A stretch of DNA of 64,000 bases from Actinoplanes sichuanensis (GTDB lineage Bacteria > Actinomycetota > Actinomycetes > Mycobacteriales > Micromonosporaceae): NCBI RefSeq assembly GCF_033097365.1, contig NZ_AP028461.1, forward strand, positions 2,914,001-2,978,000. Direction: 5' to 3'. The notes beneath the pieces were generated by a model that was not told the origin of the DNA, made no database searches, and worked only from the letters and a program-made list of their open reading frames with translations. Shown in pieces: positions 26,163 through 37,206 of the stretch (positions are counted from its first letter, which is position 1; the number at the start of each line of letters is the position of its first letter). A program made the position numbers and the translations under genes.

Positions 26163-28667
26163 TCAGTGACTGCCGAAGTCGTGGGACCACGTGGCAGCCG
26201 CGCCGTTTGCCACCGCCCGGTACGGCCTCGGCACCGCAGCCACTGTCACCTTTGCGCGGGGCGCCTTGTTCAGTCCGGCACGCACCTGCTTGCCGTCGAT
26301 GTAGTAATCGACGTCGGGGCTCGCCGGCACCTCGATCAGATCGAACAGGTGGCCCCGCGGGTCGATGAATCGTGGCGCCTTCGGGCTCACCGGCTTGGTC
26401 AGAACGGGAACAGTCGACCAGTCGGTGTCGCTCGCCAGATAGAAGCCCGGCTGGGTCGGATAGTTGTAAACGGTGTTCTGCCGGGCGATCTCGGCACGGT
26501 ACTGCTTGTCGTGCATCAGCGTCGTCAATTTGTGCGTCGTCACCGCGGTGCTCGAATAGATGCGCATGGCGGTCGAGTCCGCCGTGTGGATGAGCAGTTC
26601 CTCGCGCCAGTCACCGAGGATGTCGGCGACCAGTGGCGGATTCCCTGCCGTGTCCTCTTCGGTGAGCAGGGTTCCCCGCTGCCAGTCGATGATGTGCTTC
26701 GCGCCGTCCCGGTCGCCCGACACCGTCTGGGTCGTCGGCTCCGCAGCGAAGTGGATCGTCGCGTCCACCAGGTCCGGCTTTGTCGCCGACAGGATGTCTC
26801 CGCGCGCGCTGAGCAGGCCACTCGCGCTGGTGCCGGCCTGGATCGACGCCCACACCTCGAGACCGCGGACATCGGGCCGGACGTCGCCGACGAGACCGTT
26901 TCCGGTGTCCCGGCCCGAATAGGCGCCGAGCAGCACCGCACCGGTCGCCGCATCCCGCATCGCCACCCCGTACGGGGCGTTGCGGGCGCTCTCGTGCACC
27001 GTGAAGATCTCCAGGCCCGGCCGGTCCGGGTCGATGTCGGTCACGTACATGCCGTCGCCGTGACCCAGCTTCGCGACAGTGCCGGGCGCGGCGCTTCCCT
27101 CGGGCAGGGTGGCGTACGAGCTGTAGAGCACGCTCCCGTCGTCATCGAGTGTGGCCGAACCGTAGACGATCTCGTGCTTGCCGTCCCCGTCGACATCCGC
27201 CGCACTCAGCGAGTGGAAACCCTGCGACGACATCCTCCCGAACGTCGGATCGCTGCCCTCGCGGCCGTGGGGAGTGTCGTTGAACGGATTGGTCATCGGC
27301 ACGTGACCGCTGTCGACGAACCAGCGCTCCGTGAGCGACCTGCCGTTCCAGTCGTACGCCACCATCGTCATCCGGGTGTAGTAACCGCGGGCGAACACCA
27401 CCGACGGGTGCTTGCCGTCCAGGTACGCCACTCCGGCGATGAAACGGTCGACCCGGTTGCCCGGCTCGATGACGGCGTTCGCGTAGTCGCCCCACATCAA
27501 CCCGTCGTCGCCGCGCCCCGGCTTGTAGGGGATGGTCTGCAACTCCTTGCCCGTCACGCTGTCGAACACCGACAGGTATTCCGGCCCGTCCAGGATGAAG
27601 CCCTCGAAGGTGCGCAGTTGGTTGCGCGGGCTGCGCGAGGGGGCGTAGACGTCGATGAAGTAGTTCGCCAGCTCGACGGCGTCCTGGTGGGAGAGCGGGT
27701 ACTGGTGGGTCACGGGGACGCCCATCGCCTCCTCGACGGTCGCCGGCCAGTGTCCGGCCGCCACCTCGGGATGCTTCGACCAGCCCTGGAGCAACTCGGT
27801 CAGGTGGTCGAAGTACTCCGCCGCGCTGAGCCGGTAGTCGTCGGTGTGCTTGTAGCCGGCGTCGCGGTCCTTCTTCGGCATCGTCACGTACGCCTCGTTC
27901 GTGACCGAGCCGTCGGCGGCGTAACCGGTGCTCTTCGTGCCGGGCGCGGTCTTCATCATGGTCTCGGCGTCGCCGTCACCATCGAAGTCGTAGACCATGA
28001 ACTGGGTGTAGTGCTGCCCGGCCCGGATGTTCACGCCGAGATCGATGCGGTTGAGCAGGGTGCCGTCGAGCTCGTAGGTGTCTGCGAAGACGGTGCCGGT
28101 GTAGCCCTTCTGCGACACGTCCTTCTGGTTCGAAGGGTTCCAGAGGACCACGAGCTCGTACGCCCCGTCACCGTCGACGTCGGCGGCCGACCCGTCGAAG
28201 GCGGCGTAGCTGTAAGCCTCTCCGGTCGGTGTGACGCCGTCCGCCGGCTTGCGAAGCGGCACGTCGTGGTAGCCGTTCCGCCACGCCGTCACCGGGGCGC
28301 TCTTCGCGAGCTCGACCCCGCTCACCACCGCGGCGACGGTGTAGCTCGCGTCGGGCGTGCCGGCGGGGTCCGCGAAGTTGGTGCTGTCGGTGACCGTGGC
28401 GATCGCCCGGCCATCGCGGTAGACGGTGAAGTCGGGACCGGCCAGGCCGGTCTGCGTGGCCCCGGTCGCCTCCGAAGCGAGCAAGCGCCAACTGAGGAAC
28501 ACGCCCTGGTCGGTGCTCACCGCGACCAGTCCGCGATCGAGTTTCTCGAGTTGATAGGGCGCTCCGCCGTGTGGTGAGGCGGTCGTGGCCGAGGCGGCCG
28601 GGGCGATGCCGGCGACCGTGATTCCCGTGGTCAGCAGCGCGGAGATCAGTCTTCGTGCACGGTTCAC
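26163..28667 (-). CDS. PL11 rhamnogalacturonan lyase, secreted
   Basis: 834 aa from GTG 28667 with AGAGGAA upstream; a longer ORF to 28883 would read through operator DNA. A Sec signal covers about residues 1-28 (ends PAASATT). The PL11 start is EKLDRGLVAVSTDQGVFLSWRLLASE, followed by a beta-propeller with Asp-rich loops (DVDGDGAYE, DFDGDGDAE, DVDGDGKHE). It is longer than the first PL11 in this window (654 aa), with insertions before the propeller closes. It cleaves the rhamnogalacturonan-I backbone outside the cell. Its leader carries two tandem LacI-type operators. Confidence 0.92.
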   Translation of the reverse strand: MNRARRLISALLTTGITVAGIAPAASATTASPHGGAPYQLEKLDRGLVAVSTDQGVFLSWRLLASEATGATQTGLAGPDFTVYRDGRAIATVTDSTNFADPAGTPDASYTVAAVVSGVELAKSAPVTAWRNGYHDVPLRKPADGVTPTGEAYSYAAFDGSAADVDGDGAYELVVLWNPSNQKDVSQKGYTGTVFADTYELDGTLLNRIDLGVNIRAGQHYTQFMVYDFDGDGDAETMMKTAPGTKSTGYAADGSVTNEAYVTMPKKDRDAGYKHTDDYRLSAAEYFDHLTELLQGWSKHPEVAAGHWPATVEEAMGVPVTHQYPLSHQDAVELANYFIDVYAPSRSPRNQLRTFEGFILDGPEYLSVFDSVTGKELQTIPYKPGRGDDGLMWGDYANAVIEPGNRVDRFIAGVAYLDGKHPSVVFARGYYTRMTMVAYDWNGRSLTERWFVDSGHVPMTNPFNDTPHGREGSDPTFGRMSSQGFHSLSAADVDGDGKHEIVYGSATLDDDGSVLYSSYATLPEGSAAPGTVAKLGHGDGMYVTDIDPDRPGLEIFTVHESARNAPYGVAMRDAATGAVLLGAYSGRDTGNGLVGDVRPDVRGLEVWASIQAGTSASGLLSARGDILSATKPDLVDATIHFAAEPTTQTVSGDRDGAKHIIDWQRGTLLTEEDTAGNPPLVADILGDWREELLIHTADSTAMRIYSSTAVTTHKLTTLMHDKQYRAEIARQNTVYNYPTQPGFYLASDTDWSTVPVLTKPVSPKAPRFIDPRGHLFDLIEVPASPDVDYYIDGKQVRAGLNKAPRAKVTVAAVPRPYRAVANGAAATWSHDFGSH

Positions 28668-28803
28668 GATGGATTCCTCTCGGGCTCTCGCCAGGATGGG
28701 GAAGTGCTGTCCGTGGTCAGGGGCGCCGTGGTGAATCGCCGGGTTGTCTGTGCCGCATATGTGTCTCCCTTCGGAGCGAATGGCCAGCATCGGCTGAGCG
28801 ACT

Positions 28804-28843
28804 TCGTGACCGGTCACGGAGGAGGGTCCGTGACCGGTCACGG
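28804..28843. promoter_or_regulatory. Tandem CCGTGACCGGTCACGG operators, PL11 leader
   Basis: Two palindromes: TCGTGACCGGTCACGG at 28804-28819 and CCGTGACCGGTCACGG at 28828-28843, centres 24 bases apart. They lie about 140-175 bases before the PL11 start. The same sequence occurs before the GH2 gene and twice, with the same 24-base period, before the ABC importer. Candidate sites for the LacI protein at 33752-34729. Confidence 0.75.
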
Positions 28844-28893
28844 AATATCGCTCAGAATTCATTCCTGTGAAGGTCGAAAACAAAGCGTTTCAT

Positions 28894-28952
28894 TGAAACG
28901 TTCAAATGTGTGCGACATTCGGAGCGTAACGCCGCCGAAATGTTGATGTCAA
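28894..28952 (-). promoter_or_regulatory. Promoter (-35/-10) and AACGTT element for PL11 gene
   Basis: On the minus strand, TTGACA (28952-28947), a 17-base spacer and TTACGC (28929-28924) form a promoter reading toward the PL11 lyase. TGAAACGTTCAAATGT (28894-28909), just past the expected start site, is identical to one at 38667-38682 and has a LacI-like AACGTT core. Confidence 0.65.
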
Positions 28953-29032
28953 GGATGTGTCCGTCTCGGCGTGCCGTGCGTGGCGGCACTAGCTGCACGA
29001 ACTTTCGAAGGCGCAAGCCCGGTAATGCCGGG

Positions 29033-29088
29033 TTGACGCGCCGGACACCTGCGTGTAGCGTCCCGGCAAAACGAGGAAAGCGCTTACC
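29033..29088 (+). promoter_or_regulatory. Forward promoter with AAGCGCTT operator, no gene downstream
   Basis: TTGACG (29033-29038), 17 bases, TAGCGT (29056-29061), then GGAAAGCGCTTACC at 29075-29088 over the expected +1 region. The same arrangement serves the PL4 gene at 38844-38897. Here no convincing forward gene follows before the terminator at 29537. Confidence 0.6.
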
Positions 29089-29186
29089 GGGACGTTGCAG
29101 AATCCCTGATAAGCGCTGGCCGGCGCGTGGATGTCGGTCCGTCGCGTGACTGAAGCCGTGGCGCTCCTTGCTCACGCCGTGCGGTC

Positions 29187-29460
29187 CTACCGCTTCTTTC
29201 CGTGCCTATCAGCGGTGCCTTTATTCGGAACTTCCGGCCGGCTGCGCCGCGGGCAGCCGGAATCGTCGCACGGGGATAATCGATGATCCCCGTTCATTTC
29301 GATGAGTGTCGTTCTCGGCTGCATCACAGCGTCGGCCCAGGGCCGGTGGGCCCGGATGCTGGTCTTCTCGCCGCTGGACATCACGTAGTCGCCGCCGGGC
29401 GAGACGCCGCCGAACGTGCGGGCGCAGCGGCCCGACACCCGTTCGGCCGTGGCGGCGAAC
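29187..29460 (-). pseudogene. IS630-like transposase fragment
   Basis: The minus-strand reading CARTFGGVSPGGDYVMSSG then EKTSIRAH resembles the segment of actinobacterial IS630-family transposases around their DEKTSIQAR motif. Here the motif is degraded (GEKTSIRA) and the flanking DDE regions are missing. It is short, without a proper start or end. This judgement is from remembered family motifs, not a search. It lies in the 28668-29605 stretch that otherwise holds only regulatory DNA. Confidence 0.4.
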
Positions 29461-29536
29461 CGCCGGGATGAAGATCCATGATCGGTGCCGGCACGCGTGT
29501 GCGTGTCGCGGCCCAGGGCGGTTGAGGAACGGAAGC

Positions 29537-29578
29537 ACGAGCGGGCCGGCGGATGTCGTCATCCGCCGGCCCGCTCGT
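29537..29578. terminator. 19-bp perfect hairpin, bidirectional terminator
   Basis: 29537-29555 and 29560-29578 are perfect complements (19 bp) around a TCGT loop. The hairpin ends the minus-strand GH2-Gfo/Idh operon and would also stop any transcript from the orphan forward promoter at 29033. Confidence 0.8.
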
Positions 29579-29605
29579 TCACTGCCGGTGAAGCGGGGGA
29601 GCCGC

Positions 29606-30688
29606 CTACTGCCAGGGTGCGCCGGTGCCGTCCATCCGCTTCGCGAACGGGTCGTCCGGCCCGATCTGCCCGGCCCGGACCGGACGGCCGGTGAACGCGG
29701 AGGCGTACAGGGCGGCGATGAACTCCACCGTGACCCGGGTGTCGGCCAGCGAGACCGGTGGGGCGGCACCGGCGTCCAGGGCATCGAGGACCGCGGCCAA
29801 CTGGGCGGTGTGCCCGTTGCCCGAGGTGGACGGGGCGCCGGCCCACGCGGCGGTGAGGTGCTCGTGGCCGGGCGCGGGGGTCACCGTCCAGTTGTCGTCG
29901 GTGTAGCCGTACAGATGGTCGAGCTCGATGGTGGCGTGCGCGTAGTCGATCCGAAGGGCTGAGACCTGCCGGGGCGAGACCACCGAGTTGACCACCGAGG
30001 CGACGGCACCGCTGGCGAACGTGACGACGGCCAGCGACACGTCCTCGGTGTCGGTCGGCCGGCTGCGGCGGGCGGCCACCGCGGTGACCTGCTCCCAGTC
30101 ACCGAGGATCGACAGCAGCAGGTCGAACTGGTGGATGCCGTGTCCCATGGTCGGGCCGCCGCCCTCGGTCTCCCACCTGCCGCGCCACGGCAGGGCGGTG
30201 TAGTAGGCGTCGTCGCGGTACCAGTGGGTGTGGCAGGTCGCCAGCAGCGGCGCCCCGAGATCACCGTCGGCCGCCAGGGTGCGCAACCGCCGGATGCCGG
30301 GCCCGAACCGCTGCTGGAACACCGTCGCCACGTGGGCGCCGGTGCGCTCGGAGGCGTCGATCAGGGTGTCCAGCTCGGCCAGTGACAGTGTCGGCGGTTT
30401 CTCCAGCAGGACGGTGACGCCGGCTTCGAGGCACTGCAGCGCGAGCGCGGTGTGGGTGGAGGGCGGGGTGCACACGTGGACCAGGTCCACGTCGCCGGTC
30501 GCCAGCAGGGTCGGCAGGTTCGGCGCCACGGTGGGCACCTCCCACGCGTCCGCGAAGGCTCGCGCCCGTGCGGGGTCGACGTCCACCACGGCGGTGAGGC
30601 TGATCCGGCTGCCGAGGGCACGCAGGGCTTCGGCGTGGGCGTTCGCGATCGCCCCGGTGCCGACGACGGCCGCACGGTAGAACTCCAC
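29606..30688 (-). CDS. Gfo/Idh/MocA family sugar oxidoreductase (paralog)
   Basis: 360 aa from GTG 30688, which restores the Rossmann start EFYRAAVVGTGAIANAHAEA; the longer open frame upstream belongs to an unused frame of GH2. EKPPTLS and the EGGGPTMGHGIHQFDLLLS motif match the oxidoreductase at 337-1422 nearly word for word, as do the C-terminal LYGYTD and TVTPAPGH. It lies 5 bases after the GH2 beta-galactosidase and is co-transcribed, so both paralogs probably act on a galactose-type product. It is the last gene of the operon. Confidence 0.88.
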   Translation of the reverse strand: MEFYRAAVVGTGAIANAHAEALRALGSRISLTAVVDVDPARARAFADAWEVPTVAPNLPTLLATGDVDLVHVCTPPSTHTALALQCLEAGVTVLLEKPPTLSLAELDTLIDASERTGAHVATVFQQRFGPGIRRLRTLAADGDLGAPLLATCHTHWYRDDAYYTALPWRGRWETEGGGPTMGHGIHQFDLLLSILGDWEQVTAVAARRSRPTDTEDVSLAVVTFASGAVASVVNSVVSPRQVSALRIDYAHATIELDHLYGYTDDNWTVTPAPGHEHLTAAWAGAPSTSGNGHTAQLAAVLDALDAGAAPPVSLADTRVTVEFIAALYASAFTGRPVRAGQIGPDDPFAKRMDGTGAPWQ

Positions 30689-30693
30689 GGCTC

Positions 30694-33714
<3,021 letters not shown>

Positions 33715-33751
33715 TCAGATGTGCCGGTCACCCGGCGCGCGCCCGCGTCGT

Positions 33752-34729
33752 TCAGGCGGATTCGCGCCAGACGACGACGGGCGTGACGGCCCGGGCGATG
33801 GAGCCGCTCGTCCCCGCATGACCGGCGAAGAGCTGGGCGAGGATGTCCGCGGCCTCCCGGGCGACGGCTGCGGAGTCCAGCGAGAGACTCGTCAGCTGCG
33901 GGCTCACGGCCTCACCGAGGGAGAGCCCGTCGATCCCGACGATACGGATGGCCCCCGGGACGTCGACGCCCAGTGTGTGCGCCCCCTGCACGGCCCCCAT
34001 CGCCATCAGGTCGTTGAAGGCCAGAACGGTGTCGATCCGCGGATCCTGCGCGAGCAGTTTCCGGATCCCGTCCGCTCCACCGGCGATCGACTGGATCTCC
34101 GTGACGACCGTGCACTGCTCACTCACCGCGTCCTCGAAGTACCGGCGGCGCGGCGTCCCGAGCGGGTCGGGCGTGGCAGGCGACGCATCGATCATGCCGA
34201 ACCGCCGGGCCCCTTTCGCCCGCAGCGCGGTGACCAGGTCGGTGACGCCCCGTCGCCAGTCGAGTTCGACGGAGTGCACCCCGGCGGTCGTCGCGCGGTG
34301 CTCCAGGCGGATGATCGGCATGCCGCGGAACGTCGCCGCGATCTCGTCCTCGGACTGGTCGATGTAGCCGACGATGGCGTCCACCTGCGAGGCCATCGAG
34401 CCGATCACCTCCGCCTCGCCGCGCTCGGAGGTGCCGACGACGAGTTGCCAGTCCCGGCGCTGCAGCTCGTTGACGAACGCGTCGGCGAGCTGGGCGTAAT
34501 ACGGGTTCCGGAACGTTCCTATGATCAGGCCGACCGACAGTGTGCGCTGGCGGGACAGCTCGATCGCGAACCGGTTCGGCCGGTAGCCGAGCTCCTCGAC
34601 CGTCTTCATGACGCGCTGCCGCGTCTCCTCGCTGATGTCGGCCATGTCGTTGATGGCCCGGGTGACCGTCTGCCGCGACACCCCAGCGGCTTGGGCGACC
34701 TCCCGGATCGTCACCCGGCGAGTCGGCAT
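33752..34729 (-). CDS. LacI-family transcriptional regulator
   Basis: 325 aa, GAAGGAG 7 bases upstream. The N-terminal HTH has VTIREVAQAAGVSRQTVTRAIN (first 20 residues informative) and the hinge helix region ELSRQRT. The periplasmic-binding-like domain begins SVGLIIGTFRNPYYAQLADA and contains VGIDGLSLGEAVSPQLTSL. It is the last gene of the importer operon; its start lies 19 bases inside the YesL-like gene. Five CCGTGACCGGTCACGG sites in front of PL11, GH2 and the transporter are its likely operators. The probable effector is a rhamnogalacturonan-derived oligosaccharide (inference). Confidence 0.9.
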   Translation of the reverse strand: MPTRRVTIREVAQAAGVSRQTVTRAINDMADISEETRQRVMKTVEELGYRPNRFAIELSRQRTLSVGLIIGTFRNPYYAQLADAFVNELQRRDWQLVVGTSERGEAEVIGSMASQVDAIVGYIDQSEDEIAATFRGMPIIRLEHRATTAGVHSVELDWRRGVTDLVTALRAKGARRFGMIDASPATPDPLGTPRRRYFEDAVSEQCTVVTEIQSIAGGADGIRKLLAQDPRIDTVLAFNDLMAMGAVQGAHTLGVDVPGAIRIVGIDGLSLGEAVSPQLTSLSLDSAAVAREAADILAQLFAGHAGTSGSIARAVTPVVVWRESA

Positions 34730-35322
34730 GCGGACTCCTTCAGTCGAGGGGAAGCGTCCTCCACCACATCATGCCGGGTCGATCGGTGCCGGGCCGAGGC
34801 GTCCACCGCGACGGCGCCGAGCGCCAGCATCCCGGGCAGCAGCAGGGCCGTGATCGGTATTGCCACGGCGACCAGGACCGCGATGAGCGCGGCGAACAAC
34901 AGCAGGACGCTGCCCCGGAGATCCTGGACCAGATCGGTGGCCGCGGCGCGGGTCACCGCCGGCCAGCGCCGGCCCGGCCGCCAGCCGGCCGCCACCCGCA
35001 TGCCGAGCGGCAGCACGACGGCGCCGGCCAGCGCGGTGACCGCCCCGAGCAGGCCGGCACCGGGCACACCCGAGGCCACCGCGAGCGCGTCGGCCACCAG
35101 AACCAGCAACACCAGCGGCGGTACGACCAGCACGATCGGCCCGCTGCGCAGGACCTCGGCCAGGCACCTCGTGTAGGTGCGCAGCCCGATCGGGCGCTCC
35201 TCGCGCAGCATCGTGCACGCCGTGGTGAAGGCGGCGAACGCGGTCACCACCGGGAGCGCGAACAGGACGGTGAGCAGGCCGGCCAGCAGGCACTCGGCGA
35301 ACCTGGCGAACCGGCCGCTCAT
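34711..35322 (-). CDS. YesL-like (DUF624) membrane protein
   Basis: 203 aa with about five hydrophobic segments (LLAGLLTVLFALPVVTAFAA, IVLVVPPLVLLVLVADALAV, and two pairs later). ALPVVTAFAAFTTACTM is the kind of N-terminus seen in YesL/DUF624 proteins, which accompany carbohydrate ABC importers; B. subtilis yesL lies in its rhamnogalacturonan cluster. It starts at an ATGA overlap with the second permease gene and overlaps the LacI gene. Molecular role is unknown. Confidence 0.75.
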   Translation of the reverse strand: MSGRFARFAECLLAGLLTVLFALPVVTAFAAFTTACTMLREERPIGLRTYTRCLAEVLRSGPIVLVVPPLVLLVLVADALAVASGVPGAGLLGAVTALAGAVVLPLGMRVAAGWRPGRRWPAVTRAAATDLVQDLRGSVLLLFAALIAVLVAVAIPITALLLPGMLALGAVAVDASARHRSTRHDVVEDASPRLKESACRLAG

Positions 35323-36212
35323 CCCTTCAGGCCCGAGGTCGAGACGCCCTGCACCAGCAGCCGCTGGAACGCGACGAAGAACAGGGCGATCGGCAGCAGG
35401 GTGAGCACCGACATCGCCACCATGGCGCCGTACGAGCTCTCACCGGTCTGGTCGATGAACAGCCGCAGCGCCAGGGGCATGGTGTAGGTCTCGGGGCTGT
35501 TGAGGTAGATCAGCTGGCTCAGGAAGTCGTTCCAGGACCAGATGAACGTGAAGATGGCGGTGGTGACCAGCGCCGGTTTGCTCAGCGGCAGCACCACGTA
35601 GAGGAACGCCCGGATCGGCCCGCAGCCGTCGATGCGGGCGGCGTCGCCGAGCTCGCGGGGCAGCCCTCGCATGAACTGCACGATCATGAAGATGAAGAAC
35701 GCGTCGGTGGCCAGCAGCTTGGGCAGCACCAGAGGCCAGATCGTGTCGATCATGCCGAGACTCTGGAAGATCGTGTACTGCGGGATGAGCAGCACGTGGA
35801 CCGGCAGCATGATGGTGCCGATCATGAAGGCGAACATCGGGCCGCGCAGCCGGAAACGCATCCACGCGAAGGCGTAGGCGGCCAGCGAGCACGACACGAC
35901 GTTCCCGATGACCGCACCGACCGAGATGAGCAGCGAGTTGAAGGCGAAACGCCAGACGCTGACCCCGGCGACGCCGGCGAACACCTCGGTGTAGTTGCTC
36001 AGCACGATGCGGCTGGGCCACAGGCTCGCACCGGACAGGATCTCGGACGCCGGCTTGAAGGACGACGCGATCAGCCACGCGACGGGATAGAGCAGGACGC
36101 AGATCGTCGCGATCATCGCCAGGTGCAGCAGGATCCGGCGGATCCTGCGGGCGACCGGGACAGCGGCGGTGATGGTGGTCAACGTGAATCGTCTCCCGCG
36201 TAGTAGACCCAT
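35319..36212 (-). CDS. ABC importer inner-membrane permease (MalG type)
   Basis: 297 aa from ATG 36212. Six membrane helices and the EAA loop (ELGDAARIDGCGPIRAFLYV, followed by LPLSKPAL) typical of carbohydrate CUT1 permeases of the YtcP/YesQ type. The start lies 34 bases inside the upstream permease gene, so it is coupled. It forms the translocation pore with the 36179-37147 product. No ATPase gene is nearby, so a shared MsiK-type ATPase is presumably used, as in other actinobacteria (family knowledge). Confidence 0.9.
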   Translation of the reverse strand: MGLLRGRRFTLTTITAAVPVARRIRRILLHLAMIATICVLLYPVAWLIASSFKPASEILSGASLWPSRIVLSNYTEVFAGVAGVSVWRFAFNSLLISVGAVIGNVVSCSLAAYAFAWMRFRLRGPMFAFMIGTIMLPVHVLLIPQYTIFQSLGMIDTIWPLVLPKLLATDAFFIFMIVQFMRGLPRELGDAARIDGCGPIRAFLYVVLPLSKPALVTTAIFTFIWSWNDFLSQLIYLNSPETYTMPLALRLFIDQTGESSYGAMVAMSVLTLLPIALFFVAFQRLLVQGVSTSGLKG

Positions 36213-37147
36213 CGGCGCGACGTCCCGAACAGCACCGCCGTGACGGCCGCGATCACCAGGAGCAGTGCCCAGGCCATCGCGGAGGCGTATCCCATGCGGA
36301 AGTTCGAGAAGGCGTTGTCGTACAGGTAAAGGGTGTAGAAGAGGGTGGAGTCGCTGGGCCCACCGCGCCCGCCGCTGACCACGAACGCGCCGGTGAACGA
36401 CTGGAACGCGTGGATCATCTCCAGGACCAGGTTGAAGAAGATGACCGGCGACAGCATCGGCAGGGTCACCGAGCGGAAGGTGCGCCACCAGCCGGCCCCG
36501 TCGACCGAGGAGGCGTCGTACAACTCCTGGGGGATCTGCTTGAGGCCGGCCAGGAAGATCACCATCGGCGCGCCGAACTGCCAGACCGCGAGCGCCACGA
36601 TGACCAGCAGGGCGTAACGGGGTGAGGCCACCCAGCCGCCGGTGTGGATGCCGATCGCGGACAGGCCGTTGTCGACGATGCCCTGGTTGTCGAAGATCAG
36701 GCGCCAGACGATGGCGATCGCGGCGCTGGCGCCCAGCAGCGACGGGGCGTAGAACGCCGAGCGGTAGAACCCGGAGCCCCGGGTCACCCGGTTCAGCAGC
36801 ATCGCGACCGCGAGGGCGGCGATCAGCTTGAGCGGGGTGGAGATCAGCACGTACCGCAGCGTCACCCCGACCGAGGCGAGGAACCGGGGGTCGTCGGTGA
36901 ACAGCCGCCGGTAGTTGTCCAGCCCCACCCACTGCGGTGTGGTGAACAGGTCGTAGTCGGTGAACGACAGGTAGAGCGAGGCGAGCATCGGTCCGATCGT
37001 CAGCACCAGGGCGCCGGCGATCCACGGGGACAGGAACAGGTAGGCCAGGCCGGGACGCTCGCCGTAGCGGTAGCGCCGCCGCGGCTGTCCCTGCTCGCGG
37101 GCCGGCTTACCGGCGCCGGCCGGCCTCTCGAGGGTTTGATGCACCAT
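36179..37147 (-). CDS. ABC importer inner-membrane permease (MalF type)
   Basis: 322 aa from ATG 37147, chosen for GGGAGA upstream; ATG 37189 would add 14 unlikely residues. The cytoplasmic N-terminus is followed by LAYLFLSPWIAGALVLTIGP, six TM helices, and the EAA loop (ELYDASSVDGAGWWRTFRSV). CUT1 sugar permease of the UgpA/LplB group. It is followed directly by the second permease and preceded by the binding protein 60 bases upstream. Confidence 0.9.
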   Translation of the reverse strand: MVHQTLERPAGAGKPAREQGQPRRRYRYGERPGLAYLFLSPWIAGALVLTIGPMLASLYLSFTDYDLFTTPQWVGLDNYRRLFTDDPRFLASVGVTLRYVLISTPLKLIAALAVAMLLNRVTRGSGFYRSAFYAPSLLGASAAIAIVWRLIFDNQGIVDNGLSAIGIHTGGWVASPRYALLVIVALAVWQFGAPMVIFLAGLKQIPQELYDASSVDGAGWWRTFRSVTLPMLSPVIFFNLVLEMIHAFQSFTGAFVVSGGRGGPSDSTLFYTLYLYDNAFSNFRMGYASAMAWALLLVIAAVTAVLFGTSRRWVYYAGDDSR

Positions 37148-37206
37148 TGTCAGATGTCTCCCAGATCGCGGGGCCGTGCCGGACCGCACGGCCCCGGCTG
37201 ACCGCG

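Noticed and set aside
26067..28577. 836-codon plus-strand ORF across the PL11 gene
   Set aside because: A shadow ORF rich in Val/Arg/Gly with no signal or motif. The minus frame has a clean PL11 sequence.
28668..28883. N-terminal extension of the second PL11 lyase
   Set aside because: The frame is open to 28883 but would translate through the tandem operators and place the signal peptide at residue 73. GTG 28667 has a good ribosome site and puts the signal at the N-terminus.
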